Below the pieces are notes generated by a model. It did not search any database. It was not told the origin of the DNA and worked only from the letters and a program-made list of their open reading frames with translations. A stretch of 64,000 bases of DNA from Candidatus Caldilinea saccharophila (lineage in GTDB: Bacteria > Chloroflexota > Anaerolineae > Caldilineales > Caldilineaceae), in assembly GCA_016710365.1 (NCBI GenBank), contig JADJVW010000001.1:434001-498000 (forward strand), in the 5' to 3' direction. The position numbers and the translations under genes are program-made. Below, one piece after another: positions 53,682 through 62,789 of this stretch; position 1 is the stretch's first letter, and the number at the start of each line of letters is the position of its first letter.

Positions 53682-55226
53682 TCAGAGTTGGGGACGTAGA
53701 TAGGTGCGTACTTGCCGGAAATGCTTGAATTGCGCATCTAGGCCACGCGTCATGGCGATCAGGCGATAGATAAATGTGAAGAGCCAAGCAAAAATTGGAA
53801 AGGAGAACAGCCTAAGTGATATGGGTTGGATCATCGGTAACAACACCCAATGCGGCAAGTTGCGGTGCAGGCACCACAGCACAAAGTTGTAGTAGTTGGG
53901 TTGCAGCTTGATATAGCTTTTTGCATAGATATCAACTTCGTCATCGCTGATAAACCCGTCGGTCTTGGCCAGCTCATACATATCCGTGCCAGGATAAAAG
54001 GTTAGAGAGAAAAAATGGAGTAAGTGTGGTCGAGGCAGCCGATAAAGAAGGTTCAGTGTCTCCAACTGGTCTTCATAGCTTTCGTAGGGATTATCAGAGA
54101 TCACATCGTAGCTAGGGTATGGGATCGCCGCACGATGCTTTTGAAGTAGCCGGCCAGATTCCACAATCTGCTCGTTTGTTTCGAACCGATGATAAAGCGA
54201 TCTCATGCGAGCACTCCCCGATTGAAGTCCCATCCCCACGTCGGCCAGACCAGCCTCCACTAGCAACTGAAGTTTATGCTCCTTGATTGAGCCAGGTGTT
54301 GTCTGAATAAAAAACGGAAGTCCCACCTCGCGTCGATAGAGGTTAGCAAACTCTTCGAGCCAGTCATCCGAGACTGCTAGAAAGGTGCTGTCGATCAACA
54401 TAACAGCCTCAAGCTGTGGAAGAACCGCACAAATCACCTGGATTTCAGCGAGCAAATTCTGCGGGCTGCGACGCCTCAACTTCGACCAGCCAGCAAACAT
54501 TTTTGACAATGCATTGTCGCAGCAAAATGTACAACGAAATGGACAACCACGCGTGGCGGACAGCATATACGCAAGACGGGTTTGCCGCGCAAAATTGTGC
54601 ATCAGATGGTGGGCAAGCAATGGTGGCGTGAGCGGCTCGATCTGTCCATCATTCAATATGAATTGACGATCGAGATCATAATCAGGCAGTGCCAGCTCGT
54701 CGAGATTCTGAGTGATCGGACGGTTGGGATTCGCATGAATCTGCCCCTGCGCATCGCGCCACCAGATGTTCTGAATATCGTATTGGGAAGCACCCAACTC
54801 AATGCTATGCACCAATTCAACGATTGCATCTTCACCTTCACCCACGCACACGAAATCCGCCCACTTTAGAGATTCCTCCGGTCTCACCGTCGGATGAATC
54901 CCACCCCAGACGACTGGTATGCCCAAACGCTCATGGACTGCATCAGTCAACGAACGCGCCCTTCCAACATAGTTGCTCATCAGGGTGATACCAATCAGAT
55001 CAAGGTCGGCGCACAGGTCACAAACTTGGTCTAGCACCGCTTCTGTGTACTGTGAGGGCGGTGATTTGGCTTTGTAGTACAATTCATCTGGGTCGGGCAG
55101 AAAAATCATGCGCGTAGCATACCCTGCCCGTTGCAGACTAGATGAAATATGACGCAGGCCGATCGCCGACAGGTTGCTGTAGGGCGAAATCAAGCCAATC
55201 TTTGGAGTATCCGCAGCAGCCGTCAT
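53682..55226 (-). CDS. B12-binding radical SAM protein
   Basis: 514 residues from the ATG at 55226. N-terminal cobalamin-binding domain ('GLISPYSNLSAIGLRHISSS', 'VVWGGIHPTVRPEESLKWAD', 'FVCVGEGEDAIVELVHSIEL') without the usual DxHxxG His, followed by a radical SAM core with the cluster motif 'SATRGCPFRCTFCCDN' (CxxxCxxC) and the GxIQxGS-like strand 'GLADVGMGLQSGSARMRSLY'. The C-terminal 100 residues hold hydrophobic helices, unusual for the family and suggesting membrane association. Members methylate or rearrange unactivated carbons in natural products and lipids. Target unknown. Confidence 0.92.
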   Translation of the reverse strand: MTAAADTPKIGLISPYSNLSAIGLRHISSSLQRAGYATRMIFLPDPDELYYKAKSPPSQYTEAVLDQVCDLCADLDLIGITLMSNYVGRARSLTDAVHERLGIPVVWGGIHPTVRPEESLKWADFVCVGEGEDAIVELVHSIELGASQYDIQNIWWRDAQGQIHANPNRPITQNLDELALPDYDLDRQFILNDGQIEPLTPPLLAHHLMHNFARQTRLAYMLSATRGCPFRCTFCCDNALSKMFAGWSKLRRRSPQNLLAEIQVICAVLPQLEAVMLIDSTFLAVSDDWLEEFANLYRREVGLPFFIQTTPGSIKEHKLQLLVEAGLADVGMGLQSGSARMRSLYHRFETNEQIVESGRLLQKHRAAIPYPSYDVISDNPYESYEDQLETLNLLYRLPRPHLLHFFSLTFYPGTDMYELAKTDGFISDDEVDIYAKSYIKLQPNYYNFVLWCLHRNLPHWVLLPMIQPISLRLFSFPIFAWLFTFIYRLIAMTRGLDAQFKHFRQVRTYLRPQL

Positions 55227-55263
55227 AAATGAATGCACCTCCTCCGGGAACCACAAAAGTATA

Positions 55264-57084
55264 CTACCCCACCGCCATGATCTCCAACGTCCGCGTCAGC
55301 GCCTGACGCCACTGCCCCGCTTCGTCGATGGGCAGATAGATGGCGCGCCGCCCGACGCGTGCGGCGTCCTCCGGGACAAAGCTGGCGTCGTCGGCAGAGA
55401 TCGTGCCCAGACCCAGCCGCAGCCGTCGCTCCATGGTGCGGCGATCCAGGTTCTCCAGCGCCTCACTGTACAGCACCAGGTTGTCCATGTCGCGGCCAAT
55501 GCGGTCGATGCCGGCGCGTGTGGCCAGAATCTTGATGCGGATATGGAAGAGGAGGTTGTCGATCTCCTCTGGCACAGCGCCCGTCTGCGCATCCTTGCCA
55601 AAGCGGTCGATCAACTCGCGGCGCATTTCCTCCAAGGCTTCCGGGTGCGTAATGCCGGCGATGCGGCGGTACAGTTGCAGACGCAATTCCTCATCTTCGA
55701 TATAAGTCATCGGGATGCGGGCGTCGAGCGGCAAGTCGAGCGGCACCGGCGGCTGGAGCGGGTCTTCCAGGTCGAAGGGGAGTTCTTCGGCGGCGGCTTG
55801 TGGGAGTGGGGTGTTGGCGGTGTGGGGTGTTGGGGTCGTAGAGATGTCGGGTTGTGCGAGGGAGGGAGCCATTGCTTTTTCTCCACCACCCAAAGACCCC
55901 ACGACCTCACCACCTGAAGCCGCCTCTTTCGCATCCGCCCCCTCCTGCGTCTCCACCGCCTTCTCGAAGCGATCCTTCTTGCGCCGCGCTTCATTGATCG
56001 CCTGCGCCAGCAGCCGCGTGTAGAGATCAAAGCCGACGCTGTCGATGTGGCCGCTCTGCCGGGCGCCGAGGATGTCGCCGGCGCCGCGAATTTCCAGATC
56101 GCGCATCGCAATGCGGAAACCGGCGCCCAGTTCCTCGCTGCTTTCGAGGATGGCTTCCAGCCGGCGGCGCGCGTCGTAGCTGAGCGGCTTGTGCTTGTCG
56201 TAGAGCAGATAGCAGTGCCCGCGCTGCGCGCTGCGCCCGACCCGCCCACGCAGTTGATAAAGCTGCGCCAGCCCAAAATGGTCGGCGCGGTTGATGATGA
56301 TGGTGTTGGCGTTGGAGATGTCTAGCCCATTTTCGATGATCGTCGTGGCGACCAGCACGTCGATGTCGCCGTCGGCAAAGCGCATCATCACATCTTCCAA
56401 CTCGCGTTCCGCCATCTGCCCGTGACCGACGCCGACAATCGCTTCCGGCGCCAACCGGCGGACGCGCTCGGCCAGCAGGTGGATGTCGCGCACGCGATCG
56501 TTGACAATAAAGACCTGGCCCTTGCGGTTTAGCTCGCGCTGGATCGCCTGTTTGATCAGCACGTCGTCAGCCTCGGCCAACACGGTATGAATGGAGAGGC
56601 GTTCTTTGGGCGGCGTGTTGATGGTGCTCATGTCGCGGATGCCGCTTAGGCTCATGTGCAGCGTACGCGGGATCGGCGTGGCGCTCAGCGTCAACACATC
56701 GACCTTCATGCGCAACTGCTTGAGTTGCTCTTTTTGCGCGACGCCAAAACGCTGCTCCTCGTCGATGATCAACAGGCCGAGATCCTTGAACGCGACATCC
56801 TGGCTGAGCAGGCGATGAGTGCCGACCACGAGATCGACCGCGCCCTGTTGCAGGCCATCGATCACCTTCTGCTGCTGGGTGGGGGTGCGGAAACGGCTGA
56901 GCACCTCGACGCGCACCGGGAAACGCGCCAGCCGGCTGCTCATCGTGCGATAGTGCTGCTGCGCAAGGACAGTCGTCGGCACCAGCACCGCGACCTGTTT
57001 GCCGTCGTTGATCGCCTTGAACGCCGCGCGCACCGCAACCTCGGTCTTGCCATAGCCGACATCGCCGCAGATCAGGCGATCCAT
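55264..57084 (-). pseudogene. mfd: Transcription-repair coupling factor Mfd, C-terminal part (helicase)
   Basis: Contains the RecG-like translocase and TRG region: 'MDRLICGDVGYGKTEVAVRA' (Walker A), 'LLIIDEEQRFGV' (DEEQ box), 'LTLSATPIPRTLHMSLSGIR', 'VLVATTIIENGLDISNANTI', 'LYQLRGRVGRSAQRGHCYLL' and the C-terminal D7 domain ('LRLQLYRRIAGITHPEALEE'). Mfd frees stalled RNA polymerase and recruits UvrA. A low-complexity Gly/Pro/Thr insert of about 45 residues lies before D7. The frame begins inside 'SDRPMDRLICGD': one missing C near 57086 separates it from the middle fragment. Confidence 0.93.
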
Positions 57085-58377
57085 CGGCGGTCGGATTCCA
57101 TGTCGCGCTTAACCGCGTCGACCGCGACGAGCTGATCGTCGGTTTCCTGATAGGGAAACGCCGCCTCCATCTCTTCCTGCCACGGGCTGTCCGCGCTGTA
57201 GACATGACCGGTGATCGTCTCTCGCTCGGCGTAAAGCTTGAGCAGGTCGTCGGCGATCTCGGCCACGGCGCGTTTGGCGCGCTCCTTGACGAGCTGCCAG
57301 TCGGCCGTGCCCAGCCGGCTGACGGCCGGCGTGATGTCACCCGAACCGACGTAGCGGCTGAGGCGGTCGGCCTGATGCACCGGCACGTAGAGCTTATCCT
57401 CACGCGCGTAGACGACGAGCAGATACTCGCGCTCGATCCCGCCCAACGCCATGCGCGTCAGCCCTTCGAACCTGCCGATGCCGTGCTCGATATGCACGAC
57501 GAAATCGCCCGGTTTCACATCGGCAAAGAAGAGTTCCGCGGCGACCTTGCTGTGCTGCTTAGGGCGCGCACGCGCCTGCGGCTTGCTCCAGCCAAAGAGC
57601 TCGGTATCGGTGAGGAGGTGGAGGTTGGAGGTTGGGAGATTGGAAGATTGGGAGATTGGGAGATTAGAGATTGGAGATTGGAGATTGGTGGTCTCTGTCT
57701 TCTCGTCTCCTTGTCTCCTTGTCTCCTCTTCTCGCCCTCTCCCCGTCTCCCCCTCTCTTTGTCTCCCCCTCTCCTTGTCTCCTTGTCTCTTCGTCTCCTC
57801 GTCTTCCCTCGCCCCTCGCCCCTCGCCCCTTCCTTCAATTCCCTTCAGTACAAAACCTTCGCCCAGAATCCCCTGCACCAGGGTGAGGCTTGCCGGTTCC
57901 GGCGCAACCTTGACCTCGCTCTGCACGTGGCCGGCAAGATGCACCTCCTGCACGAGATCGCGCATGCGCGCGGCCTGGCGCGTGGCCAGCACCACGGCAT
58001 GGCCGGCATTGTGCAGCTTGACGAGATCCGCGGCGATCTCCTTGACCTTGCCACCAAAGCGCGGGGCAGGTGCAAAGCAGCGCGCCAGCGGTGTGTTGGC
58101 GCTGGCCGTCTTGCCGTAGAGATCGCCGTAGCCAAGCAACGCCGGACTCCGCTCCAGCAGTTTCACCTTGAGTTCGTCGGCAGTGAAGCTGCTGCGCTCA
58201 AAACGGCGCGGCAACTCGCCCGTGTGCTCCAGTTCGGCGCGCAGACTCTCCACCTGGAGGTCGAGTTCGCACAAGGTGGCAAAAAGGTCGAGCGCATCGT
58301 CGACCAGCAGCGTCGCCTCGGCGGGCAGATGCTCCAGCAACGAGACGGCCGGGCTGTAAAATAGGGGAGATACCACT
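57072..58377 (-). pseudogene. mfd: Transcription-repair coupling factor Mfd, middle part (RID and linker)
   Basis: Covers the region after the UvrB-like domains: 'SPAVSLLEHLPAEATLLVDD', a highly charged low-complexity insert, then the RNA polymerase interacting domain 'GDFVVHIEHGIGRFEGLTRM' and 'LYVPVHQADRLSRYVGSGD'. It ends 'AFPYQETDDQLVAVDAVKRD' just before Walker A. Both ends are one-base shifts: a lost T in the TTTT run at 58358-58361 and a lost C near 57086. The insert is encoded by simple sequence repeats and keeps the frame. Confidence 0.92.
57608..57840. repeat. Simple sequence repeat block inside mfd
   Basis: Three successive tracts: about eight units of GGAGATT-type, then many units of GTCTCCTT-type, then CGCCCCTCGCCC-type. 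It translates in frame on the minus strand to a tract rich in Arg, Gly, Glu and Gln and then Ser, Asn and Pro, between the UvrB-like and RID domains. Confidence 0.8.
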
Positions 58378-59281
58378 CGCTGCCGTGGAAACTCTGGCTG
58401 TTGGCCAAATGATCGACCTCCAGCCGCATCTCCTCGCGGATCGCCAACAGCAGGCCGGGGTCGAGCAATGGCGTCACTTCCGCGCCAAGCTTGACATTTT
58501 CCACGGCGCGCAGATCGTCCCCGCGCACGCCTAACCGTTCCAGCGCGGCCGGGCCATACTTGCTCAACGCCTCGCTGCCCGGCCCGATTTCCACCGCGTC
58601 GACGGTGCGGATCGTGCGCTGGCTGGTCGGATCGAACAGGCGCAGGCTGTCCACCTCGTCGCCAAAGAGGTCGATGCGCACCGGTGTGGTCAGGTTGGGC
58701 GGCCAGATGTCCACGATGCCGCCGCGGCGCGCAAAGCTGCCCGGCTCCTCGACCACTTCGACCGGGTTGTAGCCGGTCTGCGCCCAGCCGATTGCCATTT
58801 GATCTAGACGCACCACGCTGCCCACCTTGATGGTGCGCAAAGCGAGGCGCAGTTCGCGCGCCGGCAATGTTTTCTGCATCAACGCGCGCGCGCTGGCGAT
58901 AATGATCGGCGGGGCCGCGCTGCGGTTTTGCAGCGCGGCCAGCGCGGTCAGCCGTTTCTGGCGCGTGGCGCTGCTCCAGGGAATGCGTTCGTAGGGGAGC
59001 GCGTCCGGCTCGGCAAAGAGGTAGATCGGCGGAGCGCCAGCCTCCTGCGATGGCAGCCACATTTCTAATTGGTCGCAAAGTTGTTGCGCCATTTCGCTGC
59101 GCGCCGTGATCAGAACGAGGGGTGCGGCCCGCTGCATCCGCACGCCAGCGACCACAAAAGGGCGCGCCGCGGCCAACAGCGCCTGAGGCGTCGCTTCGGT
59201 TGACGGCGCCGCGAGCGTTTGCAGCCACGCCCGAAACGCGGGCAGCCGCGGCAACAGTTCAAGTAACCCGGAAAGATGCAT
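58360..59281 (-). pseudogene. mfd: Transcription-repair coupling factor Mfd, N-terminal part
   Basis: Start ATG at 59281. The UvrB-homology region is recognisable: 'IYLFAEPDALPYERIPWSSA', 'LMQKTLPARELRLALRTIKV', and 'YNPVEVVEEPGSFARRGGIV' followed by 'DIWPPNLTTPVRIDLFGDEV', which matches the conserved segment that binds UvrA. The true frame continues past 'GSEWYLPYF' into the middle fragment once one T is added. With all three pieces the protein would be roughly 1,335 residues, larger than typical (~1,150) because of the inserts. Confidence 0.92.
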
Positions 59282-59306
59282 GGAACCCTCTGTTAAAAGG
59301 TAATGA

Positions 59307-59388
59307 CGTGATGCGTGATGCGTGATGCGTAAGGTAATGCGCTACGAATTACGCATCACGCCTTACGCATCATGTCTTACGCATCACC
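59307..59388. repeat. GTGATGCGTAA-type repeat array (copy B)
   Basis: Three direct GTGATGC units on one side and three TTACGCATCA units on the other, able to form a long imperfect hairpin. The stop codon of pth lies within it. It is of the same family as the repeat at 38549-38612. Confidence 0.75.
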
Positions 59389-59976
59389 TTGCGCATTCGC
59401 ATTAAACCGATTCATGGCGACCTCGATGCCCTCGAAGAGCCAGCAGATCGCCGCTTCGACGACGCGTTGACGCAATGGCGTGAATAGCGCTTCTTCGTCC
59501 GCGCTGAAATTTTGCAGCACATAGTCAGCCGGATCCATCCGCCCTGGCGGGCGACCGACGCCGACTTTGGCGCGCACAAACTCTGACGCGCTCAAATGAT
59601 CGATGATCGAACGGATGCCGTTCTGCCCGCCGGACGAACCGTCGGCGCGCAGCCGTAGCTTGCCCGACGCCAGGTCGAGATCGTCGTGAATCACCAGGAT
59701 CGACGCGGGCTCGATGCGAAAGAAACGGGCCAACGGCGCCACTGCCTCCCCGCTGGCGTTCATGTACGTAAGCGGTTTGACCAGCAACACCTTCTGGCGC
59801 ACCCCGCCCTGTGCGATCACGCCGCTGCCCGTGAGCGCGCGCATCTGCATACGGTCGAGCGCGATGTCGTGTTTACGGCCCAAAAGTTCGACGCATTGAA
59901 AGCCGATGTTGTGCCGGTTACGGCTATACTGCGGGCCAGGGTTGCCCAGCCCCACAATCATTTTCAGATCTGCCAT
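59377..59976 (-). CDS. pth: Peptidyl-tRNA hydrolase
   Basis: 199 residues. It recycles peptidyl-tRNA released from ribosomes. Conserved motifs are 'MIVGLGNPGPQYSRNRHNIG' with the catalytic His, 'LLVKPLTYMNASGEAV' with the substrate Asn, 'ILVIHDDLDLASGKLRLR' with the Asp, and 'GSSGGQNGIRSIIDHL', where Gln replaces the usual Lys/His before Asn. Normal length. The C-terminal few codons come from the flanking GCGTAA repeat, so the native end may have been altered by insertion. Confidence 0.95.
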   Translation of the reverse strand: MADLKMIVGLGNPGPQYSRNRHNIGFQCVELLGRKHDIALDRMQMRALTGSGVIAQGGVRQKVLLVKPLTYMNASGEAVAPLARFFRIEPASILVIHDDLDLASGKLRLRADGSSGGQNGIRSIIDHLSASEFVRAKVGVGRPPGRMDPADYVLQNFSADEEALFTPLRQRVVEAAICWLFEGIEVAMNRFNANAQGDA

Positions 59977-60005
59977 AGGTTATTTAGCGCAGGATGCGCC
60001 AATCA

Positions 60006-60042
60006 AAAACGTAGAGCCATTTGACAAGTCGCTCTACGTTTT
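60006..60042 (-). terminator. Hairpin terminator between the anchored protein gene and pth
   Basis: Stem AAAACGTAGAGC / GCTCTACGTTTT of 12 pairs with a 13-base loop, U-rich on either strand. It follows the stop of the leftward anchored protein gene and precedes pth. Confidence 0.75.
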
Positions 60043-60085
60043 AAGTTAGGATAGGGTCTCCGATGGAAAAATGCAATCCAATCAA

Positions 60086-60934
60086 TCAGCTATAACGGCG
60101 CCAGACCCACTCAAATACGCGCTTGCCCAGGACAATGGCCGCGATCCCGATGAAAATCGCCGCGCTGATGCGCATCCCGTTGAAAAGCTGGGTGCGCAGC
60201 CGTTGAAAGGAAAGCGCCTCGCCCAGTTCGCGCGTCAGCCCGCCGCCCGTGGCATCAGACGTCGTCTCCCTGGCGGTCAGGCTGCCAGGCGTCGGCGTCG
60301 GCAGCAAGGCGTTGGCGGCCGGCGTCTGTCCTGGATCAACCACCGCCACCGGGGCAGGCGTGGGCGTCAATTCATCACCCTCGACTTGTGGCTGCGTAAC
60401 CTGTCCTAAAGCCGGCGTCGGCTGCGGCGCCGGGGTGAACGTAGCTGTCGGCGTCGGCGTTTCAGTCGGCTGGTCGGATGTCGGCGTCGGCGCCGCGCCC
60501 TGATTCACGGTCAGGTTAGGGATGAAAAACTCGGCATAGTTGCCGTCCGCCTTGACGACGCGCAATCGCAGCGTGTAGGTTCCCGCAGGCAGGCCGCCTG
60601 CCTGCCACACGCCCAGTTGGCCACCGACAATGGGGGAGGTTCCGCCGGCGAAATAAATGAACGCATCGTCCCCGCTGGGATCCTGCTTGAAATGCAGCTC
60701 GTATTTCTGAAACGGCTCGATGGCAGCCGTGCCAAAGATCGGCACATCGCCGGAGATCACCGAACCAGGCGCAGGTGACGTAATACCCGACTCGGCCTGG
60801 GCATAGGCTGCACCCGGCAGCGAAACCAACCACACCGCACAGAGCAGGAAAACGGCCAGTCTTTTGCTGCTCTGCGACGCCACGTCGAGAATGTCTCTTT
60901 TCAAACAAGCTCGTCCAAAATTGGTCAAAACCAT
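60086..60934 (-). CDS. Secreted protein anchored by a C-terminal helix, PT-rich linker
   Basis: 282 residues; AAGGTAAGT just before the ATG. Signal peptide 'RLAVFLLCAVWLVSLPGAAY', a beta-sandwich domain ('GITSPAPGSVISGDVPIFGT', 'YELHFKQDPSGDDAFIYFAG', 'LPAGTYTLRLRVVKADGNYA'), a Thr/Pro-rich stalk of about 80 residues, and one C-terminal transmembrane helix ('ISAAIFIGIAAIVLGKRVFE') with a basic tail. The beta domain with 'SP..GSVISG.V.I.GTA' is a bacterial Ig-like type that I have seen in Chloroflexota surface proteins. Its binding partner is unknown. Confidence 0.8.
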   Translation of the reverse strand: MVLTNFGRACLKRDILDVASQSSKRLAVFLLCAVWLVSLPGAAYAQAESGITSPAPGSVISGDVPIFGTAAIEPFQKYELHFKQDPSGDDAFIYFAGGTSPIVGGQLGVWQAGGLPAGTYTLRLRVVKADGNYAEFFIPNLTVNQGAAPTPTSDQPTETPTPTATFTPAPQPTPALGQVTQPQVEGDELTPTPAPVAVVDPGQTPAANALLPTPTPGSLTARETTSDATGGGLTRELGEALSFQRLRTQLFNGMRISAAIFIGIAAIVLGKRVFEWVWRRYS

Positions 60935-60965
60935 ACTTACCTTGATTTGAATGCCTCACCCTCGC

Positions 60966-61877
60966 TTATGGCGTGCGCAGATATTGGGTGATGGCTAGAA
61001 TATCTTCATCACTCAGATCTGGCCGGCCGCCGCTTGGCGGCATTACTAACCCAGTGGTGTTGGCCGGGTCATTCAGTTCGCGCCCTTGACGGATCACAGC
61101 AAGCAACTGCTCGTCGGTGTTGCTCGCAAAGAAATCCGAACCGCGCAGTTGATTGCCCAGATTGGCGACGCCCAGCCCATCAGCGCCATGACACGCCGCG
61201 CAAGATTGCAGATAGAGTTGCTCACCATGGACAAGCGTAGCGGGGTCACTGACTGTCCCATCAACGCGCACCTGAGCGCCGGGAGTGACCGACAAGGTGG
61301 CAAACGGGTTCTGCTCGGCGGCGGCTACCTGGGGATCTTGCGCACCACTGATAAAAAGCGCCGTGAACACCGCCAACACTCCGATCACAACGCCGCTGAC
61401 CTGGAGCCAGGGCATCCGCAACGCATCGCCTTCTTCGTCTTCGGCGACGGGTTCACCGTTGAGCAGGGCGATCAGACTCATGAGCGTGATGAGCAGGAAG
61501 GCCGTCAGCGCCAGAAACGGGATCGTCACGAAGCCAAACCAATTGATCCACTGCGTCGTGCATGACGCTCCCTGCGCGCAAAACGAAGAGCCGGCAAACA
61601 GGTCAGTCTTTTCCAGCAAATAATGATAGGTGGAGACGCCTAAGCCTAGCAGCGAAAACGGCAACACATAATAGGGCAGGTTTCCGTCGCGGCGCAGCAA
61701 CCCGATGGCGATGACGCCTGCCAATGGATACATCAGAATGCGCTGATACCAGCACAGCACACATGGCGCATAGCCTCGCACTTCGCTAAAGTAGAGGCTG
61801 CCGCACATGGCGATCCACGCAGCAAGCAAGGCAATGTATAGGCTATTGCGATTCAGCCAGGATGAAATGCGCTCCAT
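60966..61877 (-). CDS. DsbB-like disulfide oxidoreductase fused to a cytochrome c domain
   Basis: 303 residues. The first ~150 form a DsbB/BdbC four-helix protein: 'SEVRGYAPCVLCWYQRILMY' with the CxxC quinone-reacting pair and 'AGSSFCAQGASCTTQWINWF' with the second Cys pair. A further helix ('VSGVVIGVLAVFTALFIS') leads to a C-terminal cytochrome c: 'YLQSCAACHGADGLGVANLG' (CxxCH heme site) and an axial Met in 'TTGLVMPPSGGRPDLS'. It would re-oxidise the DsbA-like partner encoded 28 bases upstream, with electrons possibly leaving by heme. The fusion is unusual; the domains are clear. Confidence 0.9.
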   Translation of the reverse strand: MERISSWLNRNSLYIALLAAWIAMCGSLYFSEVRGYAPCVLCWYQRILMYPLAGVIAIGLLRRDGNLPYYVLPFSLLGLGVSTYHYLLEKTDLFAGSSFCAQGASCTTQWINWFGFVTIPFLALTAFLLITLMSLIALLNGEPVAEDEEGDALRMPWLQVSGVVIGVLAVFTALFISGAQDPQVAAAEQNPFATLSVTPGAQVRVDGTVSDPATLVHGEQLYLQSCAACHGADGLGVANLGNQLRGSDFFASNTDEQLLAVIRQGRELNDPANTTGLVMPPSGGRPDLSDEDILAITQYLRTP

Positions 61878-61905
61878 TGATTGTTGTCGCTTCTGTTTCT
61901 GTGGT

Positions 61906-62610
61906 TTATTGGCCCTTAGCCGCTAACGCCGCGTCGATATTCGCCTTGACGCTGGCGTAACTGGAATCTTCGAGCACGGTTCCGTCTACGATGACGGATG
62001 GTGTAAAGCGCAACCCCAGTTGCCCAGCCTGGTTCAGCGAGTCTGTGATCGTCGCTTGATGCTGCTGATTGACAAGACAAGCCTGGAACTGATTGGCATC
62101 CAGCCCCACCGTCTGTGCAAATTCGATCAGTCTTTCCGGAGTGGCGCCGCCCTGTTGTTCAGCCGAAATCACCTGGAACGCTTTGTCGTGATAGGGCCAG
62201 AAGGAGTTCTGGTCGGCGGCGCATTCTGCGGCCAAGGCCGACATGAAGGAGCCGGGCGCATGCTGCTGCAGCGGAAAATGATGGAACTCCAGGCGCACCT
62301 TGCCGGTTTTCACATATTCCTCGACAATCTGCGGCTTGACCGTGCGGCTAAAAGTCTGGCAGGAGGGACAGAGGAAATCTTCCCAAAGCTGGACGACCAC
62401 CGCAGCGTCCGGGCTGCCCAGGCTGGTGCGGTCGATCCAGTCGGCGGGCACGTCCGGTTGGGCGACCGGCGCGGAAGAAACGCGCTGCTCGTTGAACACA
62501 ATGATCGCCACGACGATCGCCACGATAGCAACGCTGATGCCGACAAGCCAGAGGCCAATCTTAGAGGATCCACTGTTTTTGCTGCTCTTCTTCTTTATGG
62601 TGGTGGCCAT
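61906..62610 (-). CDS. DsbA-like membrane-anchored thiol oxidoreductase
   Basis: 234 residues with AAGGGAAT upstream of the ATG. A basic N-terminus and one helix ('IGLWLVGISVAIVAIVVAII') anchor a thioredoxin-fold domain outside the membrane: 'VVVQLWEDFLCPSCQTFSRT' with the CPSC active site, an inserted helical part, and the cis-Pro loop 'LGLRFTPSVIVDGTVL'. It oxidises cysteines of exported proteins, such as the cysteine-pair lipoproteins and proteases in this window, and is recycled by the adjacent DsbB-cytochrome protein. BdbD-type arrangement. Confidence 0.92.
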   Translation of the reverse strand: MATTIKKKSSKNSGSSKIGLWLVGISVAIVAIVVAIIVFNEQRVSSAPVAQPDVPADWIDRTSLGSPDAAVVVQLWEDFLCPSCQTFSRTVKPQIVEEYVKTGKVRLEFHHFPLQQHAPGSFMSALAAECAADQNSFWPYHDKAFQVISAEQQGGATPERLIEFAQTVGLDANQFQACLVNQQHQATITDSLNQAGQLGLRFTPSVIVDGTVLEDSSYASVKANIDAALAAKGQ

Positions 62611-62789
62611 TGTAATTCCCTTATTCTCGGTTCTTTATAGTCAACCTAGGGTCGATAGGCGCCGATGCAGGCAGATTGTTTCATATCCATCAATTTCACA
62701 TCAATGCAATTTCCTGCTTGGCCAGGCAACGCCGCAGTATACACGGTTGCCGACGCTTCGACAAGAAAACCGCTGCTATCCCGGCGCAT

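Noticed and set aside
55707..56276. Alternative minus-strand frames within mfd (189 and 278 codons)
   Set aside because: Arg/Ala-rich out-of-frame translations of the helicase domain.
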